Assembly (NCBI RefSeq): GCF_900699785.1
Contig: NZ_LR535679.1
Location: 682,001-746,000, forward strand
Source of the DNA: Campylobacter showae
GTDB lineage: Bacteria; Campylobacterota; Campylobacteria; Campylobacterales; Campylobacteraceae
Direction of reading: 5' to 3'
DNA: 64,000 nucleotides
Shown in pieces: positions 44,205-53,186 of this stretch (the first letter of the stretch is position 1; every line of letters begins with the position of its first letter). Both the position numbers and the translations under genes were made by a program. The notes under the pieces are model-generated. The model saw only the letters and a program-made list of their open reading frames with translations, was not told the origin of the DNA and searched no databases.

Positions 44205-46799
44205 ATGAACAAACTACTTAGTTGCGGTATCGTTGCGGCTGCAGGCCTCGCGTTTTCCGTTAGCAGTGCGTGTGCATCGGATAGCGACCTGCAAGCTATC
44301 ATGAAAGCGCGCGGTCTAACGGAAAAAGACATCCTGGCGGCTGCTAAAACGTATCAGCCGAGCGGCAAGAAGGACGACTATATCGTCTTCTCATCAGGAG
44401 GCCAAAGCGGGCAAGTGATGGTTTACGGCGTGCCTTCAATGAGGATTTACAAATTTATCGGCGTCTTTACGCCCGAGCCTTGGCAGGGATACGGATACGA
44501 CGAGGAGTCTAAGGCTATCCTAAAAAGCGGAGCTATTAGAGGCAAAGAGATAACTTGGGGCGACACTCACCACCCTGCTCTAACCGAGAAAAACGGCGAA
44601 TACGTCGGCGATTATCTTTTCATCAACGACAAAGCCAACCCTCGCATCGCGGTGATAAATTTGCACGATTTCGAAACTACGCAAATCGTCGTTAATCCAA
44701 TCGTAAAAAGCGAACACGGCGGCAGCTTCATCACTCCAAATAGCGAATACGTCATCGAAGCGGCGCAGTACGCGGCTCCGCTAGATAACGGCTACCACTC
44801 GATAGACGAGTACGAAAGCGCATACCGCGGTGCGGTAACGTTTTGGAAATTCGACTATCCAAAAGGCAAGATAGACGAGAAAGCCTCCTTCTCGCTCGAG
44901 CTTCCTCCGTACTGGCAGGACCTAAGCGACGCCGGTAAGGGCGAGAGCTTCGGCTGGGCGTTTACAAACTCGATAAACTCCGAGATGTATACGGGCGGTA
45001 TCGAAAAGGGCTTGCCTCCGTTTGAAGCGGGCGCCAGCAGAAACGACACTGACTATTTGCACGTTTATAACTGGCAAATTTTAGAAAAACTAGCTCAGGA
45101 TAAGAAAAACTACATGGAGATAAACGGCCATAGAGTAGTTACCATAGACGCCGCGGTTAAAGCCGGCGCGCTATTTTTGATCCCTGAACCAAAGAGCCCG
45201 CACGGCGTAGACGTCACTCCTGACGGTCGCTATATCGTTATCGGCGGCAAGCTAGATACTCACGCGACGGTTTATGATTTTAAAAAGATCAAAAACCTAA
45301 TCGACAAAAAAGAGTTCGCCGGCACTGATCCGTACGGTATCCCTGTGCTTGATATGGCAAAGAGCTTGCAAGGACAAGTGGAACTTGGCCTTGGACCTCT
45401 GCACAACTCTTTTGACGAGAAAGATGGCATCATCTATACCTCTCTTTACGTCGATAGCCAGATCGTGAAATGGGACTATAAAAATCTAAAAGTTCTAGAT
45501 AGGATCAACGTCCACTACAACATCGGACACCTTGATACTATGGAGGGCAAATCGTCAAAACCTAAGGGTAAATACGCTATCGCTCTTGATAAACTTTCAA
45601 TCGATCGCTTTAACCCGGTAGGTCCTCTTCACCCGCAAAACCACCAGCTTATCGACATCACGGGTGCTAAGATGGAGCTTTTGTACGATATGCCGATACC
45701 TCTTGGCGAGCCTCACGACGTAGTTTCTATCGCGGCTAGCAAGCTAAAACCGGCCACTACCTATACTATGGGAACAAACTCTCGCACGGGCAAAGAAAGT
45801 CCGTTCGTAACTCTTGCCGGACAGGAGAGAGTCGAGCGTAACGGCAAAAACGTAACCGTCTACGCTACGATGATCAGAAGCCACATCAACCCTGAACACA
45901 TCGAAGTAAATAAAGGTGACAACGTAACTATCCACCTAACGAACCTAGAGCGCGCCCAGGACGAGACGCACGGATTTACCGTGGATCTTTACAACATCCA
46001 CGCCTCTTTAGAGCCGGGTAAAACAGCGACCGTAAATTTCGTAGCGGACGAAGAGGGCGTATTCCCTTACTACTGCACCGAGTTTTGCTCTGCGCTGCAC
46101 CTTGAGATGATGGGTTACTTGCTAGTTAAAGATCCGAACAAAAAATACGAATCCGCCAAAGCAAGCAAGCTAAAAACCCTAAGCCCGGAAGCTCTAAAAG
46201 CCGAATACGATAAAGTAATCGCTACGAACAAAGCTACCGACGAGGTTATCCAAAGCGTCGTTACGTATCTAAAAGAGAAGCATTACGAAAAATATCCTAA
46301 GGTAAAAGAGCTAGTTACGGACGCGCTAGATCAATACGGCAAAATCCCTGAAGCAAAAGCAAAAGCCGACGAAGCCTATAAAAAAGGCGACGTAAACGGC
46401 GCGATACTATGGGAGTACCAAGTATGGCAGTATATGGTTAAAACCGCAGACGTCGGCCTAAGAGCTAAAAACAATCTCGCTAAAGAGATCGCCACGCCTA
46501 TGAGCCCGGCTGCCGCCAAAGGCGAGGAAGCCTATCTAAAAGGCGGTTGTAACGGCTGCCACGTCATCGGTCAGGTTAGCTCGGGTCCAGATCTAACCGG
46601 CGTTCTTTTGCGTCACGAAAACGGCGAGAAATGGGTGTTTGACTTTATCAAAGATCCAGCTAAATTTTACGGCGACGAGTATATCAAGTCTATGATCGAT
46701 TACTTTAACCTAAGAATGCCTAATCAGCACATGAGCGATCAAGAGATCAAAGATATCATCGAATACCTAAAATGGATCGACGAAAACGCAGGAATGTAA
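44205..46799 (+). CDS. nosZ: Nitrous oxide reductase, clade II with fused cytochrome c domain
   Basis: 864-aa periplasmic enzyme reducing N2O to N2. A Sec (not Tat) signal at residues 1-24. N-terminal seven-bladed propeller with the CuZ histidines (for example H-H-P near 125 and later H-G-V and H-x-N positions), a cupredoxin CuA domain with C624-T-E-F-C628 and His632, Met635, and a C-terminal monohaem cytochrome c with C-N-G-C-H at 782-786. The fused haem domain is the mark of Campylobacterota cNosZ. Two hairpins separate it from nosB. Confidence 0.97.
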   Translation: MNKLLSCGIVAAAGLAFSVSSACASDSDLQAIMKARGLTEKDILAAAKTYQPSGKKDDYIVFSSGGQSGQVMVYGVPSMRIYKFIGVFTPEPWQGYGYDEESKAILKSGAIRGKEITWGDTHHPALTEKNGEYVGDYLFINDKANPRIAVINLHDFETTQIVVNPIVKSEHGGSFITPNSEYVIEAAQYAAPLDNGYHSIDEYESAYRGAVTFWKFDYPKGKIDEKASFSLELPPYWQDLSDAGKGESFGWAFTNSINSEMYTGGIEKGLPPFEAGASRNDTDYLHVYNWQILEKLAQDKKNYMEINGHRVVTIDAAVKAGALFLIPEPKSPHGVDVTPDGRYIVIGGKLDTHATVYDFKKIKNLIDKKEFAGTDPYGIPVLDMAKSLQGQVELGLGPLHNSFDEKDGIIYTSLYVDSQIVKWDYKNLKVLDRINVHYNIGHLDTMEGKSSKPKGKYAIALDKLSIDRFNPVGPLHPQNHQLIDITGAKMELLYDMPIPLGEPHDVVSIAASKLKPATTYTMGTNSRTGKESPFVTLAGQERVERNGKNVTVYATMIRSHINPEHIEVNKGDNVTIHLTNLERAQDETHGFTVDLYNIHASLEPGKTATVNFVADEEGVFPYYCTEFCSALHLEMMGYLLVKDPNKKYESAKASKLKTLSPEALKAEYDKVIATNKATDEVIQSVVTYLKEKHYEKYPKVKELVTDALDQYGKIPEAKAKADEAYKKGDVNGAILWEYQVWQYMVKTADVGLRAKNNLAKEIATPMSPAAAKGEEAYLKGGCNGCHVIGQVSSGPDLTGVLLRHENGEKWVFDFIKDPAKFYGDEYIKSMIDYFNLRMPNQHMSDQEIKDIIEYLKWIDENAGM

Positions 46800-46808
46800 T
46801 CAAAATTT

Positions 46809-46832
46809 GATTCGGGCTTAGCGGTCCGAATC
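46809..46832 (+). promoter_or_regulatory. Hairpin 1 after nosZ
   Basis: GATTCGG/CCGAATC, 7-bp stem with a 10-base loop, 9 bases after the nosZ stop. No T-run follows directly, so RNA stabiliser or partial terminator is more likely than full termination. Confidence 0.5.
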
Positions 46833-46848
46833 AGTACGCTAAATTTAA

Positions 46849-46872
46849 GGCTCGGCGCGCGTAACCCGAGCC
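46849..46872 (+). promoter_or_regulatory. Hairpin 2 between nosZ and nosB
   Basis: GGCTCGG/CCGAGCC, 7-bp GC-rich stem with a 10-base loop, about 60 bases before the nosB start. Together with hairpin 1 it may set different mRNA levels for nosZ and the accessory genes. Confidence 0.5.
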
Positions 46873-46934
46873 TCCTATGTTAAATTTAAAAAGCGTTTTG
46901 CGAAAAATTTTTTAAATTTAATAAAGGAGAAACG

Positions 46935-47696
46935 ATGAAGAAGTATCAAATTTACACTATTATCGCGTTAGTCTTGATGACCGTTTGTTTTACGATCCCG
47001 GTGCTGGGCTTTTTCGGAGCCAAAGCCAAGATCGCCGCGGGCGAGCCGCTTGCCGGGTATTCGTATAAAATTTACGACCTTTACACCTCGTTTCAGTACA
47101 AAAACCACCTGATGCCAAAGGACGTCGCCAGTAGCCTAGAAAAGATGATCGAGCAAAAAGCCGAGATCGGCACGCCGTCTTTTCCTATCTGGTACGTCGC
47201 GCTTGAAGCGCCAAACTATCCAAAAGACGCCTTTCCAGACGGCATTCCGGTTTATTTTCACGTTGACGGATACAGCGGCGACGTGCACGAGATGAACACC
47301 ATAAACCACTACATCGGCATGTATCCGATGGAGCACGGCGGCAACGTCGAGCGCGCGATTGCGCCTTATTATCTGCTCATTTCCACGCTTTGCATGCTAG
47401 CCTTTTTATACTATGACGGCAAATTTAACTCCCTGCTAATGGTGCTTCCAACCATCGCTCCGCTACTTTTTATGGGCGCGTTTGCGGGCTGGCTTTATTG
47501 GTACGGGCACAATATGCAAGAGTGGGGCGCGTTTAAGATCAAACCGTTTATGCCGACCGTGCTTGGCGACGGCAAGGTCGCACAGTTTACCACGCACTCG
47601 TATCCTAGCATAGGATTTTGGGTGATGATGGCTATGAGCGCGCTTTGTATCCTAGCCGTATTTTCAAAGAAAAAAGAGCTCAAAGACGCGAAATGA
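46935..47696 (+). CDS. nosB: NosB membrane protein of clade II nos clusters
   Basis: 253 aa. One N-terminal helix (residues 7-28), a ~115-residue extracytoplasmic domain (with T-P-S-F-P-I-W-Y and H-V-D-G-Y-S-G-D-V-H), then three helices (about 147-165, 170-195, 228-245). Length and place directly after nosZ match NosB, found only in clusters with clade II NosZ; biochemical role unknown. Overlaps nosD by 4 bases. Confidence 0.88.
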   Translation: MKKYQIYTIIALVLMTVCFTIPVLGFFGAKAKIAAGEPLAGYSYKIYDLYTSFQYKNHLMPKDVASSLEKMIEQKAEIGTPSFPIWYVALEAPNYPKDAFPDGIPVYFHVDGYSGDVHEMNTINHYIGMYPMEHGGNVERAIAPYYLLISTLCMLAFLYYDGKFNSLLMVLPTIAPLLFMGAFAGWLYWYGHNMQEWGAFKIKPFMPTVLGDGKVAQFTTHSYPSIGFWVMMAMSALCILAVFSKKKELKDAK

Positions 47697-48928
47697 AATT
47701 TAAGCTTTTGCTCTTTTGCGCGCTAAATTTGACGGCCTTCGCCGGCCCGCTGCAAGACGCTATAAACGCTGCGGAACCCGGCGACATCTTGCGCCTAAAC
47801 GACGGCCTTTACGAAGGAAATATCGTAATCGATAAACCGCTCTCGATAATAGGCAAAGGCGATGGCGCCGTGATACGAGGCGACCGCAAATCAAGCGTGA
47901 TAAAAGTAACGGCAAAAAACGTTAAACTCATAAATTTAAACATCGAAGGCAGCGGCACGAGCCAGATGGAGCTGGACGCCGGCGTTAGCTGCCTAAAAGG
48001 CAATAATCTTTTGGTAGAAAAAAGCCGCTTTAAAGACGTACTGTTTGGTATCGAGCTATCAGAGTGCAACCAAGCCGTCATCAGAGACAACAACATCACC
48101 TCAAAAGAAGGCTTTGACGTGCCTAGACGCGGCGACGCCGTGCGCGCGTGGTATTCGCACGAAAATTTGATCGAGCGAAACTACGTCTATAACAGCCGCG
48201 ATATTGTGGCGTGGTTTTCCAGTAACAACGTAATCCGCAAAAATTTCGGCAAAAATAACCGCTACGCCGTGCATACGATGTATTCGGCGGACAACCTCAT
48301 CGAGGATAACGAATTTAGCGGCGGAGCAGTGGGGATGTATTTTATGTTTTCTACGAATTCTCTCGTGCGCCGAAACGTGATAATCAACTCAAACGGAGCG
48401 TTTGGCGTGGGTATCGCGCTAAAAGATGCCTCGGGATTTAACATCAGAGAAAATACCTTTTTGTATAACTCGCGCGGCATCTACTCCGACCGCTCGCCGC
48501 TAAATCCGGGCACCGTAAACACCATAGAAAACAATCAAATTTTATACAACGTCATCGGGCTGCAAATGCACGCGACGCAGGAAAAAAGCGTGTTTAAGGG
48601 CAATGATTTTATCGGCAACATGGAAACGGCTATCAACGATACTCCGGGTTCAAAGATCGAGCTAAACGAGTGGAGCGGTAATTATTTCGACGAATACGAA
48701 GGCCTAGACGTCGATAGAGACGGGATCGGCGATACGCCATACTTGCACTTCGTTTACGCCGACAAGCTTTGGCAGTATTATCCCACTCTGCGCTTTTTCT
48801 ACGGTTCGACCGTGATTAGCGGGCTAAATTTCCTAGCTAAGCTTGCGCCGTTTTCCGAGCCGCTTAAGCTTTTAGAGGACGGCTCTCCTAAAATGCGCCC
48901 CAATAACGCTCAAAAGGCAACGCTATGA
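47693..48928 (+). CDS. nosD: NosD periplasmic copper-cluster maturation protein
   Basis: 411 aa. Start M-K-F-K-L-L-L-F at the ATGA overlap with nosB. Signal peptide residues 1-17. Parallel beta-helix (CASH/NosD repeats) shown by repeating N-x-I and L-I-E-x-N patterns from ~60 to ~330. NosD works with the NosFY ABC transporter in building the CuZ cluster. Overlaps nosG by 4 bases. Confidence 0.95.
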   Translation: MKFKLLLFCALNLTAFAGPLQDAINAAEPGDILRLNDGLYEGNIVIDKPLSIIGKGDGAVIRGDRKSSVIKVTAKNVKLINLNIEGSGTSQMELDAGVSCLKGNNLLVEKSRFKDVLFGIELSECNQAVIRDNNITSKEGFDVPRRGDAVRAWYSHENLIERNYVYNSRDIVAWFSSNNVIRKNFGKNNRYAVHTMYSADNLIEDNEFSGGAVGMYFMFSTNSLVRRNVIINSNGAFGVGIALKDASGFNIRENTFLYNSRGIYSDRSPLNPGTVNTIENNQILYNVIGLQMHATQEKSVFKGNDFIGNMETAINDTPGSKIELNEWSGNYFDEYEGLDVDRDGIGDTPYLHFVYADKLWQYYPTLRFFYGSTVISGLNFLAKLAPFSEPLKLLEDGSPKMRPNNAQKATL

Positions 48929-49605
48929 ATAGACGAAATTTTATCGCCCTAACGGCAGGCGCGGCAGCGGCAGGCTACGGCATCGGATATTTTTTACCTA
49001 AAACGCGCGCGGACGAGCTTTTTTTACGGCCTCCCGGAGCGGTTAAAAATTTCGAATCGCTCTGCATAAAATGCGGCCAGTGTGTGCAGGTTTGCCCCTA
49101 TCACAGTATCGAGCTACTAGACATCGCGCAGGGCTACTCAAACGGCACGTCCTACATTGACGCGCACAAGCGAGGCTGCTATCTGTGCGACCTTTTTCCT
49201 TGCGTTTTAGCCTGTCCCAGCGGCGCGCTAGATCACGCCACGACGCAAATCAGCGACGTAAAGATGGGCGTTGGAGTGCTGCGAGGGCGCGAGGCCTGTC
49301 TTGCTTATAAAAACGAAAACGTAAATTTAAGCGGCGTTACGAAAATGCTCGAGCGTAAAATTTACAACGACCGCGAGCAAGCCGTAAAAGACGCCGTTCA
49401 AAATAGCGTGGATAAGCCCTGCGATCTGTGCGTTAGCCTCTGTCCGGTCGGAGACGCCGCCATATCGATGGCTAAAAGCGACGGGCGAAATTTGCCCGAA
49501 TTTAAACAAGGCTGCGTCGGATGCGGAGTGTGCGCCGAGGTTTGCCCGGCACAGATCATCGATATAGCGCCAAACCGCAGCTATGACGAAATTTACAAAG
49601 GATAA
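48925..49605 (+). CDS. nosG: NosG, NapG-like periplasmic ferredoxin
   Basis: 226 aa with a twin-arginine-like start (M-N-R-R-N-F-I-A-L) and Ala/Gly-rich signal. Four cysteine clusters: C-I-K-C-G-Q-C-V-Q-V-C, C-Y-L-C-D-L-F-P-C, C-D-L-C-V-S-L-C and C-V-G-C-G-V-C-A-E-V-C. With NosH it should form a menaquinol dehydrogenase, like NapGH, that feeds cytochromes c and NosZ. Two bases before nosC1. Confidence 0.92.
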   Translation: MNRRNFIALTAGAAAAGYGIGYFLPKTRADELFLRPPGAVKNFESLCIKCGQCVQVCPYHSIELLDIAQGYSNGTSYIDAHKRGCYLCDLFPCVLACPSGALDHATTQISDVKMGVGVLRGREACLAYKNENVNLSGVTKMLERKIYNDREQAVKDAVQNSVDKPCDLCVSLCPVGDAAISMAKSDGRNLPEFKQGCVGCGVCAEVCPAQIIDIAPNRSYDEIYKG

Positions 49606-49607
49606 AA

Positions 49608-50180
49608 ATGAGAAATAAAATTTTAGGCTGTCTCGTCGCCCTCGCCGCCGCCGCGCTGATAACGGGCTGCGAGAGCAAGGATGATAAAAAACCGACGACG
49701 CAAGCGGCAAAAACGCAAGCGACTCCCGCCGCCGCAGGCATGATAGAGACGCAAAAAGCGGACGCTAACGCAACCGCGCAAAAAGACTACGATCAGTTTA
49801 TGACCTACGATATAAACGGTAAAAAAAGAGTCAAATTCGGCCTGGACGACGAGGAGAGCGAGACTAGCCGCTCAGTCGGCGCACTAGCGATGGTGCGAAG
49901 CCCGCTGCAAAGTATAAATTTAAAACTCATCAAAGGGCGACTTAGCAAGGACTTTATCGTAAAATGCTCCGCCTGCCACGACGACTACGCCAACGGCATC
50001 ATCGGCCCGTCGCTGCTAAATAAAACCTCGGATCAAATTTACGACATGATCGCCGCGTATAAGAGCAAGCAAAAGGCAAATCCTTTGATGAAAGATCTGG
50101 TGCGCGGCATGGACGATACGCAGATCAGAGCGATGGCTAACGAGATTAGCGAATTTAACGAGCAATTTAGAAAAAAATAG
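49608..50180 (+). CDS. nosC1: Monohaem cytochrome c lipoprotein, NosC1
   Basis: 190 aa. Lipobox L-I-T-G-C at residues 17-21 indicates membrane attachment, followed by a long Ala/Thr/Lys linker. A single haem site C-S-A-C-H with downstream Met in A-N-P-L-M or A-M-V. It probably carries electrons from NosGH to the NosZ haem domain. Order nosG-nosC1-nosC2-nosH is as in Wolinella. Confidence 0.9.
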   Translation: MRNKILGCLVALAAAALITGCESKDDKKPTTQAAKTQATPAAAGMIETQKADANATAQKDYDQFMTYDINGKKRVKFGLDDEESETSRSVGALAMVRSPLQSINLKLIKGRLSKDFIVKCSACHDDYANGIIGPSLLNKTSDQIYDMIAAYKSKQKANPLMKDLVRGMDDTQIRAMANEISEFNEQFRKK

Positions 50181-50189
50181 GAGGCTAAA

Positions 50190-50645
50190 ATGGGAAAGAA
50201 AATAGCGATAATCTTTGGAGTTTTGGTACTTGCGCTCATGGTTTTTATGCTGACTAGCCAGCCCTCAGCACCCATAAAGGACGCCAGCAGGCCCGAGCTA
50301 AAACCGGCGCAGCAAACGCAGCAAAAAGTCGTAAACGAAGAGCTAAATTTGCAAGATAGCGAAGAGATAAAAAAGATCAAACAGCTACAAAACAGCGTCT
50401 CAAATCAGCCTAGCGAGGGCGTTAGCAAACGATACCTAACCTCCTGCGCGCCTTGCCACGGAGCAAACGGCAAGGGCGTGATGGCGCCTAGCATCGCGGG
50501 CAAAAGCAAGGACGAAATCCTAGCTTCGCTAAAAAACTACAAAGAGGGCAAGGTGCCAAATAGCCTGATGAAGGGGCTTCTTACAAATGTTTCAGACGAG
50601 GATCTAGGCGCGTTAGCTGATGAAATTTCAAAATTTAAAGAGTAG
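50190..50645 (+). CDS. nosC2: Monohaem cytochrome c, NosC2
   Basis: 151 aa, N-terminal helix (residues ~4-22) as uncleaved anchor or signal. One haem site C-A-P-C-H-G-A-N-G-K-G near residue 88 and a downstream N-S-L-M-K-G. C-terminal half resembles NosC1 (A-N-E-I/A-D-E-I-S-x-F ending), so the pair likely arose by duplication. Confidence 0.9.
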   Translation: MGKKIAIIFGVLVLALMVFMLTSQPSAPIKDASRPELKPAQQTQQKVVNEELNLQDSEEIKKIKQLQNSVSNQPSEGVSKRYLTSCAPCHGANGKGVMAPSIAGKSKDEILASLKNYKEGKVPNSLMKGLLTNVSDEDLGALADEISKFKE

Positions 50646-50648
50646 AAA

Positions 50649-51554
50649 ATGGACAAGTACGCCACGCGCTGCACGGTCGCCAAAGTCCCGTTTCTAAGCA
50701 CGCTCACGGTAAAAAACGCCGAGGGCAAAAAGCGCCTTAGCATCCGCGCTTGGCGGCTTATCGTTATCGCGCTCGTGCATATTTTGTTCGTGCTTTCTTA
50801 CCGCGCGGATATTCAAATTTTAGAAGGCGACATCAGCGGATCAAGGATTTTAGGCTTTCATTTGACCGACGCTTTTATGAGCTTTCAGGTATTTGCCGCG
50901 ACGCACGAGTTTCCGACAAATTTGATCATCGGCACGGCTACGATTTTACTTTTTTATGCGCTTGTGGGCGGACGAGCCTTTTGCGGCTGGATTTGCCCTT
51001 ATACTTTTCTGGGTGAGATCGGCGAGAAAATACACGAAAATTTAGCCGCCAAAAAGATAATCAAACGCCGAAATTTCGATCCGAAATGGCGCTACGTCTT
51101 TACCGCGCTTTTTATAGCGATGAGCTTTGCTAGCTCGCAGCTCGTGTTTGAGATTTTTAGCGTGACGGGTATCGTGTCTAGGTTTGTTATTTACGGCTAT
51201 TTTCACGCGATTTGGTTTGCCCTTTTCGTGCTTTTAGTCGAGATTTTCTACTCCCGCAGAGGCTGGTGCCGCTACGTCTGCCCCATCGGCGCGACCTACT
51301 CGCTGCTAACCCGCACCAACGCCGTTAAAGTCAGCTGGAACAAAGATCGCTGCGATCACTGTTTAGTCTGCATCGATACCTGCCTCGTGCCGCACGTGCT
51401 TGAAATCACGAAGAAAAACGCCAAACTAGACGGCGACGAAAATAAAAAAGAATTTCGTCTCGTGGGCGGCGACTGCACGCTTTGCGGACGCTGTATCGAC
51501 GTGTGTCACCACGACGCGCTGAAATTCGACAACGGCTTTAAAAAGCTCATCTAA
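50649..51554 (+). CDS. nosH: NosH, NapH-like membrane ferredoxin
   Basis: 301-aa quinol-oxidising membrane subunit. Four membrane helices with the C-G-W-I-C-P and C-R-Y-V-C-P-I-G motifs on the cytoplasmic side, and two C-terminal [4Fe-4S] sites (C-D-H-C-L-V-C-I-D-T-C and C-T-L-C-G-R-C-I-D-V-C). Three bases after nosC2; partner of NosG. Confidence 0.92.
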   Translation: MDKYATRCTVAKVPFLSTLTVKNAEGKKRLSIRAWRLIVIALVHILFVLSYRADIQILEGDISGSRILGFHLTDAFMSFQVFAATHEFPTNLIIGTATILLFYALVGGRAFCGWICPYTFLGEIGEKIHENLAAKKIIKRRNFDPKWRYVFTALFIAMSFASSQLVFEIFSVTGIVSRFVIYGYFHAIWFALFVLLVEIFYSRRGWCRYVCPIGATYSLLTRTNAVKVSWNKDRCDHCLVCIDTCLVPHVLEITKKNAKLDGDENKKEFRLVGGDCTLCGRCIDVCHHDALKFDNGFKKLI

Positions 51555-51564
51555 AAGGATAAAT

Positions 51565-52224
51565 TTGATAATCTTAAAAGACATCACCAAGGCTTTTGGC
51601 TCGCAAAAGATACTGCAAAACGTAAATTTAAGCATAGAAAAAGGACAAAAAACGGTCGTGCTAGGACAAAACGGCGCGGGCAAAAGCTCGCTGATGCGCA
51701 TAATCCTGGGCGAATTTAAACCAAACAGCGGCGAGGTGCGAGTAAACGGCTTTGATCCTTTTACCGCGCGCAAAGAAGCCCTTAGCGTGATATCTTTCGT
51801 CCCGCAAACGCCGCCGCCGCTTAAATTTAACCTAAAAGAGCTTTGCGAGTTCGTCTGCAAAAGTTCAAACGTTGCCCAGGAAAACATAGAGAAATTTTGC
51901 GAGAAAATGGAGCTTGATCTAAAAGGAAATTTTCACAAGCCCTTTTACAAACTCTCAGGCGGTATGAAGCAAAAAATGCTAATCGCAATCGCCTTTGCTA
52001 AAGATACCGAAGCTATGATGTTTGACGAGCCGACGGCAAATTTAGACCCCAAAGCCAGGCGAAATTTTATGGACTTGTTAGGCGAGTTCGCGCGCGAAAA
52101 GACGCTGGTTTTCATCTCGCACAGGCTTGATGAGGTGCAGGGTATATCAAACCGCTACGTCGAGATGGATCTGGGGCAGATCATAAAAGACGAGCTAATC
52201 TCTCAAGGAGGCGCTCATGCGTAA
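51565..52224 (+). CDS. nosF: NosF ABC transporter ATPase
   Basis: 219 aa. Walker A G-Q-N-G-A-G-K-S-S, signature L-S-G-G-M-K-Q-K and Walker B M-F-D-E-P-T. TTG start preceded by AAAAGG; no ATG fits the conserved N-terminus I-I-L-K-D-I-T-K-A-F-G. Powers maturation with NosD and NosY. Overlaps nosY by 8 bases. Confidence 0.93.
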   Translation: MIILKDITKAFGSQKILQNVNLSIEKGQKTVVLGQNGAGKSSLMRIILGEFKPNSGEVRVNGFDPFTARKEALSVISFVPQTPPPLKFNLKELCEFVCKSSNVAQENIEKFCEKMELDLKGNFHKPFYKLSGGMKQKMLIAIAFAKDTEAMMFDEPTANLDPKARRNFMDLLGEFAREKTLVFISHRLDEVQGISNRYVEMDLGQIIKDELISQGGAHA

Positions 52225-53044
52225 CCTGTTACTCATCGCCAAACTAGACGTCGCCGAGTCGCTACGCTCGCGCTGGTTCCTCATCTATATGCTAGTTTTT
52301 ATGGGGCTTATCGTTACTTTTATCTTTAGCGGCGTGACGGACTCGCGGGTGCTGGGTTTTAGCGGACTTACGCGGCTTTTGTTGCTTTTTATCCAAATTT
52401 GCATCGTTATCGTGCCTATTTTTATCCTCATCTCGACCGTGCGCAGCATCAGCGCCGACCGCGATACGAATCTGCTCGAATACATGCTTAGCTTCCCCGT
52501 TAGCCTGGGCGAATACTATTTCGGCAAAGCTTTGGGGCGCATTTTCGTTATTTTCGTGCCGCTTTTGCTCTCTTTCGTTTTAGCAGTAGTCGCGGGTCTG
52601 GTTAAAAAAATCGAAATCCCGTGGGATATCCTAAGCCTCTACACCGCCCTACTTTTCGCGCTTAGCTTCGTGTTTTTGTCATTTGGATTTCTCATCTCCT
52701 CGGCTATAAAAAATCAAGAAATGGGTCAAGGCGTCGCGTTTTTACTCTGGCTTATCTTGCTGGCGTTTTTGGATCTCGCGCTGATCGGCTTTTTGATGAA
52801 AACTAACGTACGCGAGGATATCATCTTTTTTATCGCGCTCATTAACCCGATCGAGGTCTTTAGGATCGCGGCGATTAGCCTGTTTGATCCGAATTTAGCC
52901 GTTATCGGAGTGGCGTCAAATTTCGTGCTAAACAACTTTAGCGCGTTTGGATTTGTTATTTACTCGATTTTTTACCCGCTGATTTTAGGCGCGATTATGC
53001 TTGTCGGCGGATATTTTATCTTTAGCAGCAGGGATTTGGTGTAA
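52217..53044 (+). CDS. nosY: NosY ABC transporter permease
   Basis: 275 aa, six predicted membrane helices, with the S-A-D-R-D-T-N-L-L-E-Y-M-L-S coupling segment near residue 82 that is conserved in NosY. Last gene of the cluster; three palindromes follow and no nosL is seen. Confidence 0.93.
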   Translation: MRNLLLIAKLDVAESLRSRWFLIYMLVFMGLIVTFIFSGVTDSRVLGFSGLTRLLLLFIQICIVIVPIFILISTVRSISADRDTNLLEYMLSFPVSLGEYYFGKALGRIFVIFVPLLLSFVLAVVAGLVKKIEIPWDILSLYTALLFALSFVFLSFGFLISSAIKNQEMGQGVAFLLWLILLAFLDLALIGFLMKTNVREDIIFFIALINPIEVFRIAAISLFDPNLAVIGVASNFVLNNFSAFGFVIYSIFYPLILGAIMLVGGYFIFSSRDLV

Positions 53045-53071
53045 ATTTGACTCGTTTGCTGAGTCAAATTT
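53043..53071 (+). terminator. nos operon terminator hairpin
   Basis: AAATTTGACTC/GAGTCAAATTT, 11-bp perfect stem with a 7-base loop, overlapping the nosY stop codon. Confidence 0.65.
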
Positions 53072-53092
53072 ACGTTATTTCGCTAGCTTTGG

Positions 53093-53125
53093 CGGGCTTA
53101 AATTTAACTCGCAAATTTAAGCCCG
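53093..53125. terminator. Bidirectional 13-bp palindrome between nosY and aas
   Basis: CGGGCTTAAATTT/AAATTTAAGCCCG with a 7-base loop; strong in both directions. Confidence 0.6.
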
Positions 53126-53140
53126 TTTCGTCGAATTTGC

Positions 53141-53175
53141 AAATTTAGGGCGTCAAATTTTGCCGCCCTAAATTT
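53141..53175 (-). terminator. Terminator hairpin after the aas-like gene
   Basis: AAATTTAGGGCG/CGCCCTAAATTT, 12-bp perfect stem with an 11-base loop, 12 bases downstream of the aas-like stop on the minus strand. Confidence 0.6.
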
Positions 53176-53186
53176 ACCGCTCAAAT

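Noticed and set aside
47618..47692. Upstream extension of nosD
   Set aside because: It would overlap nosB by 79 bases and hide the signal peptide; the ATGA overlap at 47693 is the natural start.
53043..53175. Array of palindromes considered as a CRISPR-like repeat
   Set aside because: The arms differ between units, spacing is irregular and there are no spacers or cas genes.
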